A DNA stretch of 64,000 nt from Deltaproteobacteria bacterium. Its GTDB lineage: Bacteria; Desulfobacterota; Binatia; UBA9968; JAJDTQ01. The stretch is taken from contig JAPPNF010000087.1 of NCBI GenBank assembly GCA_028818755.1, positions 33,798 through 97,797 on the forward strand, in the 5' to 3' direction. Below, piece by piece: positions 51,137-59,906 of this stretch. The position numbers and the translations under genes are program-made. The notes under the pieces were generated by a model. It was not told where the DNA came from and ran no database searches. It saw only the letters and a list, made by a program, of their open reading frames with translations. Position 1 is the first letter of the stretch; every line of letters begins with the position of its first letter.

Positions 51137-51919
51137 TTACCGGCGATTCGTCAACGGGGTCTCGTAGGCGCCGACGAGCGCATCCCAATCCTGCGGCCGG
51201 ACTCTCACATGCCCACGGTCCAGCTTGTCGACCGAGCGCCGAAGCCGTTGAAGGTTCCGCCGCGCTCGCGCCGCCGGTACCGTCCCCTTGAACAGACGCG
51301 CCTTGTCGAAATCGATGATGAAGATCTCCGGACCGGGAGCGCCGTCGAGAACCAGGATATTGCGCAGATTGAGGTCGGCGTGGTCGATACCCGATGTGTG
51401 CATGAGGCGCAACGAATGACCGACCTGCCGCAGCAACGCCCGTTTGCCGTCGCCGTCAACTCCTTCCAGCAACGCCGCCCAGAGGTTGCGGGCTCCCTCG
51501 ATCTCGCGGGTCACCAGCCAGCCCCGGTACCAGGGGCCGATGCCGCGCGCCACCAGCGCGGCCAGGACCTCCGGTGCCGGGACTCCGCGCTCGCGGGCCA
51601 AGACCGTAACGGCCAGCTCGACGAAGGGCCGAAGCGGCCGGCTGACGAACCAGTCGCGCGTCACGTGGCGCAACAGGCCGCCGTGCCGGCAGGAGCGGAC
51701 CAACGCCCGACCGCCGTCCGCCAACTCCACCGCGTGCAACTCGGCGCGGCCGAAATAGCGCGCCTGTCCGGGCGCCCGGGTGCCGGAGCCGGGGTTGAGT
51801 ATCCGGGAAGCCAGCGCGCCGCCGTCCAGGCCCGGGGCCACGAGCATGGTCAGTCCGGGCGCGGGGCACACCTTCTCGTACCCCGCCGGAACCGTCCCGC
51901 CTGGTCTGTTCGAAGTCAT
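51137..51919 (-). CDS. kdkA: 3-deoxy-D-manno-octulosonic acid (Kdo) kinase / WaaP-family kinase
   Basis: A 260-residue protein of the lipopolysaccharide kinase (KdkA/WaaP) family. The catalytic loop is HADLNLRNILV and the metal loop IIDFDKARL, the eukaryotic-like-kinase pattern of this family. It would phosphorylate Kdo on lipid A precursors. The ATG at 51917-51919 is preferred; longer starts lie inside the adjacent MITE. It is last in the lipid A cluster, after lpxK, separated from it by a MITE copy. Confidence 0.82.
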   Translation of the reverse strand: MTSNRPGGTVPAGYEKVCPAPGLTMLVAPGLDGGALASRILNPGSGTRAPGQARYFGRAELHAVELADGGRALVRSCRHGGLLRHVTRDWFVSRPLRPFVELAVTVLARERGVPAPEVLAALVARGIGPWYRGWLVTREIEGARNLWAALLEGVDGDGKRALLRQVGHSLRLMHTSGIDHADLNLRNILVLDGAPGPEIFIIDFDKARLFKGTVPAARARRNLQRLRRSVDKLDRGHVRVRPQDWDALVGAYETPLTNRR

Positions 51920-51932
51920 CCCGCAGGCCACC

Positions 51933-52097
51933 CTAGTGTGGTGTCTGGTTAATTCGCAGCATAATCTGCGGGTCTTTTTCGCCGTCGGCTGCGTTGCTCT
52001 TCCTCGCGTGGTACCCGCCACTGCTCGTCATCGCGCCTTGCCGACAACGAAAAATCCTCCGCAGATTATGCTGCGAACTAACCAGACACCACACTAG
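51933..52097 (-). mobile_element. MITE-like element, copy 3 (165 bp, terminal arms type B, reverse orientation)
   Basis: Bounded by CTAG, with terminal repeats starting CTAGTGTGGTGTCTGGTT that pair over about 40 bases with one mismatch. The core is the reverse complement of that in copies 1 and 2, but the arms are different. Same total length, 165 bp. It lies between lpxK and kdkA, 20 bases after the lpxK stop. Confidence 0.85.
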
Positions 52098-52117
52098 CTG
52101 CTCGAACCGCCGCCGGT

Positions 52118-53233
52118 TCATGGCGATGCCGCTTTCTTGACCGCGTCCGTGACCCGGTCCAGCAACTCCTCGGCTCTGTCGACGGACATCTCCACCCTCA
52201 GGGCCATGAGCTTGCCGGTCGAGAAGGGAAACCGCGCCAGCTTCACGTAGTCCTTCTCGGTCGTGACGATCATGTCGACCTGATTCCGGTTCCGGTTGAT
52301 CTCGCGCCAGTCCCCTTCGCTGTAGGAGTGATGGTCCGGGAACTCCAGGGTCTCGGTGATGGTGGCCTCGCACTCCCGTATAGCGTCGTAGAAACGCTCC
52401 GGCATGGCCACGGCACAAACCGCCAGAACCCTGCTTCCGGCCAGCTCACCCAGGGACAGCTCCTTCAGGCCGTCCTCCGTGCGGCCAAGGAGCCCCCGCG
52501 GGCTGAGGGAGGCAAAGAAGATACGCGACTCGTCGAACCTTCCCCGCAGCATCGTCCGCCAGCGCTGGTGGGCGCCCGTCACCACGACGATGTCCGCCCG
52601 CCGCAGGGCCCGAATCGGCTCGCGGAAGGGACCGGCCGGCAGCATCGAACCGGCGCAGTCGGCGCCCAGCAGGACCAGGTCGAGATCCCGCGCCAGCTTG
52701 CGGTGCTGAAAGCCGTCATCCAGCAGGAACAGATCCGTGTCGCCCGGCTCCCGCGTCAACTCCATGCCCGCCCGGAAACGATCGGCGCCCACGACCACCG
52801 TCTGCCCGTAGATGGCGCTCAACATGACGGGCTCGTCCCCGTAGTCCAGCAGGTCTCCCTGCGGTTCATCGAGCCAGGCGCGGGCGGTTTCCGGGTTGAT
52901 GGTCGCGGGCCGGGTATCCGTGCGGCGGCCCCCGTAGCCACGGGTCAGGATCGCGGCATTGAGCCCGCGCCGCCGCAGGCTTTGCGCCAGCCAGAGCCCG
53001 GTAGGCGTCTTGCCCGTACCCCCGACCGTAATGTTCCCGACACTGACCACCGGGAGGCCAAGCCTCCGGGGGGTCAACAAGCCGCTGCCATAGAGCCAGT
53101 TCCGGATGCCGACGACCACGCGGTAAACGGCGCTCCAGGGCAGCAGCAGGCCCCACAGGACCTGCCCGGCAACGCCGCGGCGGTTCCATGCCTCAAGTAC
53201 CAGAGCTGTCCCCATTCCAGCGCCTGTTGCCAT
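52118..53233 (-). CDS. lpxK: Tetraacyldisaccharide 4'-kinase
   Basis: A 371-residue LpxK, which phosphorylates the 4' position of the lipid A precursor at the inner membrane. The P-loop variant VGNITVGGTGKTP is diagnostic, after an N-terminal membrane-associated stretch (VLWGLLLPWSAVYRVVVGI). LLDDGFQHRKLARDLDLVLL and TTEKDYVKL follow. It lies downstream of waaA in the lipid A block. The ATG at 53233 or one nine codons later could be the start. Confidence 0.93.
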   Translation of the reverse strand: MATGAGMGTALVLEAWNRRGVAGQVLWGLLLPWSAVYRVVVGIRNWLYGSGLLTPRRLGLPVVSVGNITVGGTGKTPTGLWLAQSLRRRGLNAAILTRGYGGRRTDTRPATINPETARAWLDEPQGDLLDYGDEPVMLSAIYGQTVVVGADRFRAGMELTREPGDTDLFLLDDGFQHRKLARDLDLVLLGADCAGSMLPAGPFREPIRALRRADIVVVTGAHQRWRTMLRGRFDESRIFFASLSPRGLLGRTEDGLKELSLGELAGSRVLAVCAVAMPERFYDAIRECEATITETLEFPDHHSYSEGDWREINRNRNQVDMIVTTEKDYVKLARFPFSTGKLMALRVEMSVDRAEELLDRVTDAVKKAASP

Positions 53234-53250
53234 TTCCCCGTTTGCCCGCC

Positions 53251-54555
53251 TTACGAGCCGTGGCGAAGTTGCCGGCAAACCAGGGTCATGCTGCGTGACA
53301 GCACTTCCTTGCCGGCATCCGCCACGGACCGGGCGCGGCGCCCCATGGCCGATGCGCGGGCGCTTTCGGAGAGGAGACCGGCGACCTCCCGGACCAAGTC
53401 GTCGCGTCCGCGGACCTCGATGCCGCCCCCCTGTTGCAGCAATTCCCGAGCGGTCTCCGCGATGTTGGAGCAGTGCGGTCCGAAGAGCACGGGCTTGCCC
53501 CAGCGCGCGGGTTCCATGAGGTTGTGTCCACCCGCCGGCACCAGACTGCCTCCCACGAAGGCAACGTCGGCGCAACCGTAGTACCGGGGCAGCTCTCCCA
53601 ACGTATCCAGCAACATCACGGTGTAGTCAGCGGCCTGTTCGCCGCTCGTCTCGCTGCGTTTTCGGTATCGCAGCTCGCGTTGCCGGAGCAGGCGCTCGAC
53701 TTCCGCGAAGCGCTCGGGGTGCCTGGGGGCGAGAATCATGAGCAGATCCGGGTACATGCGTAGCCACGCGGGAAGGGCTTCCAGCAGGATCTCTTCCTCG
53801 CCGCGATGGGTGCTCCCGGCCACGACCACGGGCCCGCGCTTGCCGCCGGGGTCCGGAATCTCCGGGAGCGGCCCTGCATCCACTTCGGCGGACTTCAGGG
53901 AGCCGGTAACCGTCACCTTGAGCGGATCCACTCCCAGGTGCAGCACTCGGCCGGCGTTCTCGTCGTCCTGCATGCCGAAGCTCGAGATCCGGTCGAGCAC
54001 CGGCCTGAAGAGCGCCCGGAAACGCTCGTACATGCGCGCGCCGCGGGGCGAGAGGCGGCCGCTCAGGACCAGCGTCGGAATGCGCAGGCGATGAGCCGCC
54101 CGGATGAAGTTCGGCCAGATTTCCGTCTCCAGCAGAATGACCATCTCGGGACGCAGGCGCCGTAGACTCCGGGAAACGAGCCACGGCAGATCCAGGGGCA
54201 GGTACGTCACGGCGTCGGCGTCGGGAATGACATCCCGGACCGTTTGACGCCCGGTAGCCGTGACCGTCGACACCAGCAGCTTGCGGTCCGGCCATTTCAG
54301 CCGCATTCGCCGTATCAGCGGCGCCGCGGACCGTGCCTCGCCGACGGAGGCCGCATGGATCCAGATGGGGCGGGCACCGGCGAGGGCAGCCTCGAGCTCT
54401 GCCGGATAGGCGGCGAAACGTTCCCGCAGTCCCCTGTAGACGCCTCGCCGAAGGACGAAGCCCAGGGGCCAGAGCAGCAACGCCAGCAGGAGCGCCGCGT
54501 GAAGGAGCGTGTTGTACAGGCTGAACACCGGCTCACGTGGCGGGGCGTCCTTCAA
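53251..54555 (-). CDS. waaA: 3-deoxy-D-manno-octulosonic acid transferase (Kdo transferase)
   Basis: A 434-residue WaaA/KdtA glycosyltransferase with one N-terminal membrane helix (LLHAALLLALLLWPLGFVLR), the acceptor-side IWIHAASVGEARSAAPLI and the donor-side GGSLVPAGGHNLMEPARWGKPVLFGPH. It adds one or more Kdo residues to lipid IVA. Its start overlaps the msbA stop (ATGA), giving coupled translation. Confidence 0.95.
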   Translation of the reverse strand: MKDAPPREPVFSLYNTLLHAALLLALLLWPLGFVLRRGVYRGLRERFAAYPAELEAALAGARPIWIHAASVGEARSAAPLIRRMRLKWPDRKLLVSTVTATGRQTVRDVIPDADAVTYLPLDLPWLVSRSLRRLRPEMVILLETEIWPNFIRAAHRLRIPTLVLSGRLSPRGARMYERFRALFRPVLDRISSFGMQDDENAGRVLHLGVDPLKVTVTGSLKSAEVDAGPLPEIPDPGGKRGPVVVAGSTHRGEEEILLEALPAWLRMYPDLLMILAPRHPERFAEVERLLRQRELRYRKRSETSGEQAADYTVMLLDTLGELPRYYGCADVAFVGGSLVPAGGHNLMEPARWGKPVLFGPHCSNIAETARELLQQGGGIEVRGRDDLVREVAGLLSESARASAMGRRARSVADAGKEVLSRSMTLVCRQLRHGS

Positions 54556-56288
54556 TCGGATGGGACACCGGTCGCCGCCTGGAGGTTGTAGAGACGACTG
54601 TACTCATTTTGCCGCGCCAGGAGATTCTGGTGCGTCCCCTCTTCCACGATGTTTCCCCGGGACAGGACGATGATACGGCTGGCGTTGCTGATGGTCGACA
54701 GCCGATGCGCTATGACGAGGCTCGTGCGGGTCTTCATGAGGCTGTCGAGAGCGTCCTGCACCAGCCGTTCCGACTCCGAATCCAGAGCGGAAGTGGCTTC
54801 GTCGAGAATCAGGATCGGCGCGTTCTTGAGGACGGCCCGGGCGATGGCGATACGCTGCCGCTGCCCGCCGGAGAGCTTCAGTCCCAGCTCGCCGATGATC
54901 GTGTCGTACCCGTCCGGCAGCTCCATGATGAAGTCATGGGCGTTGGCGGCCCTGGCCGCCGTGACGATGTCGTCCATGTCCCTGGCCGGGTCGCCGTAGG
55001 AGATATTGTTCTTCACGGAGTCGTTGAAGAGGAAGGTATGCTGCGTGACGATGCCGATCTGGTCGCGCAGGGATTCCAGGGTGAGCTTGCGGATGTCCAT
55101 GCCGTCCACGGTGATCGCGCCGAAGGTCACGTCGTAGAAACGTGGGAGCAGAGCCGAGAGAGTCGTCTTGCCGGCGCCGCTCATGCCCACCAGCGCCACC
55201 GTCTCGCCGCGGCGGATGTCCAGGTTGATTCCCTCCAGAACCGGAGCCTCCCGGTAGCTGAAACCGACGTCCCGGAACGCGATCCGGTCGGAAAAGCTCG
55301 CCGCGGGGACCGCGTCCGGGGCATCGGCGATGTCCAGCGGTTCGTCCAGCACCTCGAAGATCCGTTCTCCGCCGGCAATGCCCTGGTAGATTTCCGGCAA
55401 CGCCCTCGTGAGGTGCTTGAACGGTTCGTAGGCCATGAGCAGGGCGGTGAGAAAGGCGAAGAACTCGCCTGGCGTCCGTCCGCCGTTGATGACCGCGTTG
55501 CCGCCGTACCACAGCACTCCCACGATGCCGACACCTGCCAGCCACTCCATCGCCGAGGGCATGATGGCCCTGGCGCGGCCCGCCTTCATGGAATGACGCA
55601 GAATCTCCCGATTCTCCTGGTTGAAGCGGGCCAGCTCGTAGCGTTCCATGCCGAAGGCCTTGACGATGGAGCTGCCCTGAAGGCTTTCCTGGAGGATCGT
55701 GGTGAGCGTGCCGGTGCTCGCCTGGCTCCTCCGGGTCGCCCGTCGGACGCGTCCGGTGAGGCGCCTGACGGGAAGGACCGTGCCCGGGAAGGCCACGAAA
55801 GCGACGCACGCCAGCAGCCAGTCCATGTAGAAGGCCACCGCGGTGAGCGCCGCCACCGACGTGCTGTTGCGGGCCAGCGAGGCGACCGAGGTGGTAAGGG
55901 CGACCCGCACCAGCGTGACGTCGCTGGTGACCCTGGAAAGCAGCGTACCGGTGGGATGCCGGTGAATGAATGCCAGAGAGAGCCACTGCAGCTTCTCGCA
56001 CAAGGACGAGCGCAGGTCGCGGATGATCCGCTGGCCGATATATTCCATCAGGTAGAGCTGGCCGAAGTTGCAGACGCCGCGACAAGCGAACAACAACGCG
56101 GCCGCCAGACAGATGGTGACCAGCATCGAACGGTCCTGTTTCACGAACACCTCGTCCATCATGTCCCGGACCACGAACGGCAACACGGCCGTGGTGGCGC
56201 TGAACAGCAGCATGCAGACGACGGCGCCGCAGAAGTGCGGCCACGCGTAGGGCCGCAGATAGCCGAGCAATCGCAGGTAGACCTTCAT
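54552..56288 (-). CDS. msbA: Lipid A export ABC transporter MsbA
   Basis: A 578-residue half-transporter: six transmembrane helices (about 1-315) then an ATPase with Walker A GMSGAGKTT, signature LSGGQRQRIAIARA and Walker B ILILDEATS plus the H-loop IAHRLST. Homodimers flip lipid A-core across the inner membrane. It sits between lpxB and waaA, overlapping both by ATGA, a common place for msbA. The ATG at 56286-56288 is preferred over longer frames that overlap lpxB. Confidence 0.95.
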   Translation of the reverse strand: MKVYLRLLGYLRPYAWPHFCGAVVCMLLFSATTAVLPFVVRDMMDEVFVKQDRSMLVTICLAAALLFACRGVCNFGQLYLMEYIGQRIIRDLRSSLCEKLQWLSLAFIHRHPTGTLLSRVTSDVTLVRVALTTSVASLARNSTSVAALTAVAFYMDWLLACVAFVAFPGTVLPVRRLTGRVRRATRRSQASTGTLTTILQESLQGSSIVKAFGMERYELARFNQENREILRHSMKAGRARAIMPSAMEWLAGVGIVGVLWYGGNAVINGGRTPGEFFAFLTALLMAYEPFKHLTRALPEIYQGIAGGERIFEVLDEPLDIADAPDAVPAASFSDRIAFRDVGFSYREAPVLEGINLDIRRGETVALVGMSGAGKTTLSALLPRFYDVTFGAITVDGMDIRKLTLESLRDQIGIVTQHTFLFNDSVKNNISYGDPARDMDDIVTAARAANAHDFIMELPDGYDTIIGELGLKLSGGQRQRIAIARAVLKNAPILILDEATSALDSESERLVQDALDSLMKTRTSLVIAHRLSTISNASRIIVLSRGNIVEEGTHQNLLARQNEYSRLYNLQAATGVPSD

Positions 56289-57466
56289 CTCGATGCCCGG
56301 GTGCTGCTCCGGGCCAGCAACGACATGGCCAGGTCCGCCACGCGTCCGGGCGCCCCGGGAGGACCTAGCCGCTCTCGCACCGCCTCCAGCTTCCGGACCA
56401 CGGCGCGGTTGACTTCCGGTTGGAGCATCCGTTTGGTCTCGGCCAGAATCCTGTCGGCGGTGACGTCCTTCTGAATCAGCTCCGGCACGATCCTCTCGCC
56501 GGCGATGATGTTGACCATGCCGATGTGATCCACTCGAATCAGCAAACGCCCCAGCCAATAACTCAAGGGCGACAGGCGATAGGTGATCACCATGGGCTTC
56601 CCCAAGAGCCCCGCCTCCAGCGTGGCCGTGCCCGAAGCCACCCAGACGAAATCCGCCGCCGCCAGCATGTTGTACGTGTCACCCTCCACGACGCGGACCT
56701 CGACGGGCGAGTCCGCCACCTCCCGTTCCAGCTCGCTTCTCTCGATGGTGCTGGCGCGGATCAGGAGGAACTGCACGTCCTGTTCCCGCTTCAACTCCCG
56801 GGCGGCCTCGAGCATGGGGCCCAGGAGCGTGGCGACCTCCTTCCTGCGGCTGCCGGGCATGATCGCCACCGTGAGTTTCCCGTCGTCCAGGCCGGCTGCC
56901 CGGAGACTCGTCCGCCGGTCCTGGTCGGGCTTCACGACGTCCACCAGCGGGTGCCCGACGAAGGAGACCGCACCCACGCCCACGGCCTTGTAGAGGTCCG
57001 CCTCGAAGGGGAAGACGACGGCCATGGCATCCACGCTCGCGGCGATCTGCCTGACCCGGTAGCGGCGCCATGCCCAGATTTGCGGGCTGATGTAGTAGAG
57101 GACGGAAATGCCGTGGCGCCGCGCGATGCGCGCCAGGCGCATGTTGAACTCCGGAAAATCGATCAGGATCAGCAACGACGGACGGCCTTGGACGAGTTGC
57201 CGCCGCAGCGCCCGGTAAGCCCGCCAGATGTGGCGGAGATTCCCGAACAGCTCCGAGAAGCCCACGCTCGCGACTCTCGCGACGTCGTAGACGACCCGCA
57301 TGCCGGCTTGCCGGAGGTCGGCGCCGCCCATGCCGAAGAACTCCACCGAGGGGTCCCGCTGCCGCAGGTTGCGCACCAGTTCCGCTCCCCGGGCATCTCC
57401 GGAGGCTTCTCCGGCCACCAGCATCACTTCCGACGGCCGGCGATCCGCGCGGGAATTACGAGCCAT
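56285..57466 (-). CDS. lpxB: Lipid-A-disaccharide synthase
   Basis: A 393-residue LpxB: N-terminal VMLVAGEASGDARGAELVRNL, ILIDFPEFNMRLARIARRHG, YYISPQIWAWRRYRVRQI and late ADFVWVASGTATLEAGLLGKPMVI are all classical. It joins lipid X and UDP-2,3-diacylglucosamine into the lipid A disaccharide. It overlaps the upstream Gfo/Idh gene by one base (TAATG) and msbA by four. Confidence 0.95.
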   Translation of the reverse strand: MARNSRADRRPSEVMLVAGEASGDARGAELVRNLRQRDPSVEFFGMGGADLRQAGMRVVYDVARVASVGFSELFGNLRHIWRAYRALRRQLVQGRPSLLILIDFPEFNMRLARIARRHGISVLYYISPQIWAWRRYRVRQIAASVDAMAVVFPFEADLYKAVGVGAVSFVGHPLVDVVKPDQDRRTSLRAAGLDDGKLTVAIMPGSRRKEVATLLGPMLEAARELKREQDVQFLLIRASTIERSELEREVADSPVEVRVVEGDTYNMLAAADFVWVASGTATLEAGLLGKPMVITYRLSPLSYWLGRLLIRVDHIGMVNIIAGERIVPELIQKDVTADRILAETKRMLQPEVNRAVVRKLEAVRERLGPPGAPGRVADLAMSLLARSSTRASR

Positions 57467-58398
57467 TACAGCCGCTCACTGATCGCCGATGCAATCTGGA
57501 GCGCGTGCAGCCCGTCCTCACCACTCACCACCGGCTCCTTGCGGGTGGCCACCGACTCCAGGAAGGATTCGATCTGATCCCGAAGGGCATCGCCGTTTTC
57601 CGTGGCGATCATCTGTCCCCGGATTCCCGCCCAGCCCTGACTGCGGTCCTCCATGCGATACACCTCGGCCGTCTTGGCGTCGTAATCCAGGGAGATGTAG
57701 GTATCCGACTGGAAGAAGCGGATCTTCCGTTCGCGTTTCATCGACACCCTGCTCGCGGTCACGTTGGCCACGCAGCCGTCGTCGAATCGAATCCGTGCGT
57801 TGGCGATGTCAGGCTTGTCGGTGATCACGGCGACGCCGTTGGCGTCGATGGCGGCCACCGGCGCGCGCACCAGGCTGGCGATGATGTCGATATCGTGGAT
57901 CATCAGGTCCAGCACCACGTCCACGTCGGTTCCCCTTGTCACGAAGGGCGCCAGCCGGTGGCATTCGACGAACTTCGGCGCCTCGATGAACTGGCTCAAC
58001 TCGCGCACCACCGGGTTGAACCGCTCCAGGTGTCCCACCTGGAGAATACAGCCCTTCTTCCGCGCCAGATCCACAAGCTTCCGCCCGTCGGCAACCGTGG
58101 AGGTTATGGGTTTCTCCACCAGCACGTCGATCCCCGCCTCCAGGAAGTCCCGGGCCACCCGGTAGTGCTGGCCCGTGGGAACGGCGATACTGACGCAACG
58201 GACCTTGTCGAGGAGGTCGCGGTAGTCCGTGACTCCGGGCACCTGGTAAAGCTCGCCCGCCTCGCGAGCGCGCCGTTCGTCGATGTCGGCCACGGCCACG
58301 AGCCTGGCCCCGGGCAGACCGGCGTACTTGGCCGTGTGAAGGCTGCCCGCGTAGCCGACCCCGACCACGCCCGCCTCTATGGGTTTCCGTTCGTTCAT
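57466..58398 (-). CDS. Gfo/Idh/MocA oxidoreductase, GnnA-like
   Basis: A 310-residue NAD(P)-dependent oxidoreductase with N-terminal GVGYAGSLHTAKY, VADIDERRARE, the substrate-loop VEKPITSTVADG and HLERFNPVVRELSQF. Its place between lpxI and lpxB matches the GnnA-type dehydrogenase that oxidises UDP-GlcNAc at C3 for 2,3-diamino (amide-linked) lipid A. The matching aminotransferase GnnB is not in the window, so the assignment is by context. Starts and stops overlap both neighbours. Confidence 0.8.
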   Translation of the reverse strand: MNERKPIEAGVVGVGYAGSLHTAKYAGLPGARLVAVADIDERRAREAGELYQVPGVTDYRDLLDKVRCVSIAVPTGQHYRVARDFLEAGIDVLVEKPITSTVADGRKLVDLARKKGCILQVGHLERFNPVVRELSQFIEAPKFVECHRLAPFVTRGTDVDVVLDLMIHDIDIIASLVRAPVAAIDANGVAVITDKPDIANARIRFDDGCVANVTASRVSMKRERKIRFFQSDTYISLDYDAKTAEVYRMEDRSQGWAGIRGQMIATENGDALRDQIESFLESVATRKEPVVSGEDGLHALQIASAISERL

Positions 58399-59237
58399 CC
58401 GGGTTCCGGCTCCACCGCGACCACCGCGATTCCCGCATCGTCCGCCGTCGCGAGCAGAGTTTCCTTGTCCAGGAGGATCGACCGCCGTCGCTCGACCGCC
58501 AGCACCCCCCCTCCCACCTCCTTCAGGACCCCGATGGTGCCGGGACCGATGGCGGGCACATCGAAGCGCAGGTCCTGCTGCGGCTTGCTCATCTTCACCA
58601 CCACCACCGGGCCGTCGGCGATCCCGCCGCCGCGCCGTATGGCGGCGTCCGTACCCTCGATGGCCTCCACCGCGAGGATGACGCCCTCCTTCAGCACCAG
58701 CGTCTGGCCGATGCCCATCCTGCCCAGGGTCTTGGCCAGGGGGATGCCCGTGCGCACGTCCTGCCACTGTTCCGGGCTGGGTTTGGTACGGGTGAGCACT
58801 CCCGGCTCGGCGGGAATGATCCGTTCCAGGAAGAGCGTCGATTCCAGGACGCGGATTCCCTCCCGCTCAAGCTCCGCCGCCACGCCCCTCAGCAACTGGT
58901 CGTCGTCGCGGCTCCTCACGCGGGCCAGCAGCGCGAGGCCCCTGGGATCGGGCCGGAAGTTCGAAAACATCCGCGCCTTGCGAATGCCGCCGGCCATCAC
59001 GGCGTTGCGGACCTCGGCCTTTCGGAAAGTGCGGATGATCTTGCCGAGCTGCCCCACCCGAATCCAGGTAACGTCCTCCGCGAACTGCTCGATCTCCTCG
59101 GCGGTCTCGCCACGGTGCGCCACCGCGATCACGCGGACCCCGATGTCCCGGGCGTTCTGGGCGAATATCACCGGAAACCGGCCGCTGCCTGCGATCAGCC
59201 CGACCTTCTCCACGGGCATTTGTCCAAGCTCGTCCAT
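58395..59237 (-). CDS. lpxI: UDP-2,3-diacylglucosamine pyrophosphatase LpxI
   Basis: A 280-residue LpxI (DUF1009), which replaces LpxH in many non-gamma proteobacteria. Motifs: KVGLIAGSGRFPVIFAQNAR at the start, GGIRKARMF, EGVILAVEAIEGTDAAIRRG and FDVPAIGPGTIGVL at the end. It cleaves UDP-diacylglucosamine to lipid X. The ATG at 59235-59237 is preferred over longer starts that lie inside the MITE. It should follow lpxA; lpxA is absent and the MITE fills this gap. Confidence 0.92.
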   Translation of the reverse strand: MDELGQMPVEKVGLIAGSGRFPVIFAQNARDIGVRVIAVAHRGETAEEIEQFAEDVTWIRVGQLGKIIRTFRKAEVRNAVMAGGIRKARMFSNFRPDPRGLALLARVRSRDDDQLLRGVAAELEREGIRVLESTLFLERIIPAEPGVLTRTKPSPEQWQDVRTGIPLAKTLGRMGIGQTLVLKEGVILAVEAIEGTDAAIRRGGGIADGPVVVVKMSKPQQDLRFDVPAIGPGTIGVLKEVGGGVLAVERRRSILLDKETLLATADDAGIAVVAVEPEPG

Positions 59238-59259
59238 CACCCCGGTCCCCGGTGTCCGG

Positions 59260-59424
59260 CTAGTGTCCTGTCTCACCAATAGCGTTATGAAGATGCGAGG
59301 GCATTTTTGTTGTCGGCAAGGCGCGATGACGAGCAGTGGCGGGCACCACGCGAGGAAGAGCAACGCAGCCGACGGCAAAAAGGACCCGCAGATTCATAAC
59401 GCTATTGGTGAGACAGGACACTAG
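59260..59424 (+). mobile_element. MITE-like element, copy 2 (165 bp, terminal arms type A)
   Basis: Bounded by CTAG with the same 32-base perfect inverted ends as copy 1, differing from it at three positions (162 of 165 identical). The right CTAG contains the TAG stop of fabZ. It occupies nearly all of the short gap between fabZ and lpxI, where lpxA is usually found. Confidence 0.88.
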
Positions 59425-59849
59425 ACCGCCATCTCCATCGCGGACAGTTCCGCCTCGGCCACCTGCTTGCCGTCCACCGTCACGCGGCCGGCCAGGCGCC
59501 AGTAGTGCTTGCGCCGCTTGGCAATCTCCACCTCGATCCTGAGCTGGTCGCCCGGCTCCACCGGCTGCTTGAAACGCACCCCGTCGAGGCCGGTCAGGAC
59601 GAAGACCTTGTCCGAGTCCTGGTTGCTGCACCTTGCGAGGACCGCGCCCACCTGCGCCATGGCCTCGCAGATCAGCACGCCCGGCATGATCGGCTTGTCG
59701 GGGAAATGACCCTGGAAGAAGCTGTCATTGATGGTGACGTTCTTGATCCCCACGATGCGTCGGTTGGGTTCGAGCTCGACGATTCGATCCACCAGGAGAA
59801 AGGGGTATCGATGAGGGATCAGCTTGCGTATCTCGGTTACGTCCATCAT
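59421..59849 (-). CDS. fabZ: 3-hydroxyacyl-ACP dehydratase FabZ
   Basis: A 142-residue hotdog-fold dehydratase with the catalytic His in FQGHFPDKPIMPGVLICEAMAQ and N-terminal IPHRYPFLLVDRIVEL. It dehydrates 3-hydroxyacyl-ACP in fatty acid synthesis, feeding lipid A acyl chains. Its stop codon TAG is the outer CTAG of the MITE at 59260-59424, so the last residue Val142 is encoded by the codon that overlaps the element boundary. Confidence 0.95.
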   Translation of the reverse strand: MMDVTEIRKLIPHRYPFLLVDRIVELEPNRRIVGIKNVTINDSFFQGHFPDKPIMPGVLICEAMAQVGAVLARCSNQDSDKVFVLTGLDGVRFKQPVEPGDQLRIEVEIAKRRKHYWRLAGRVTVDGKQVAEAELSAMEMAV

Positions 59850-59906
59850 GTCTTCACGATACTCCCTGGCATGGCGCCCCGGACCCGCCGTCCGGAAGAC
59901 CCGGCG

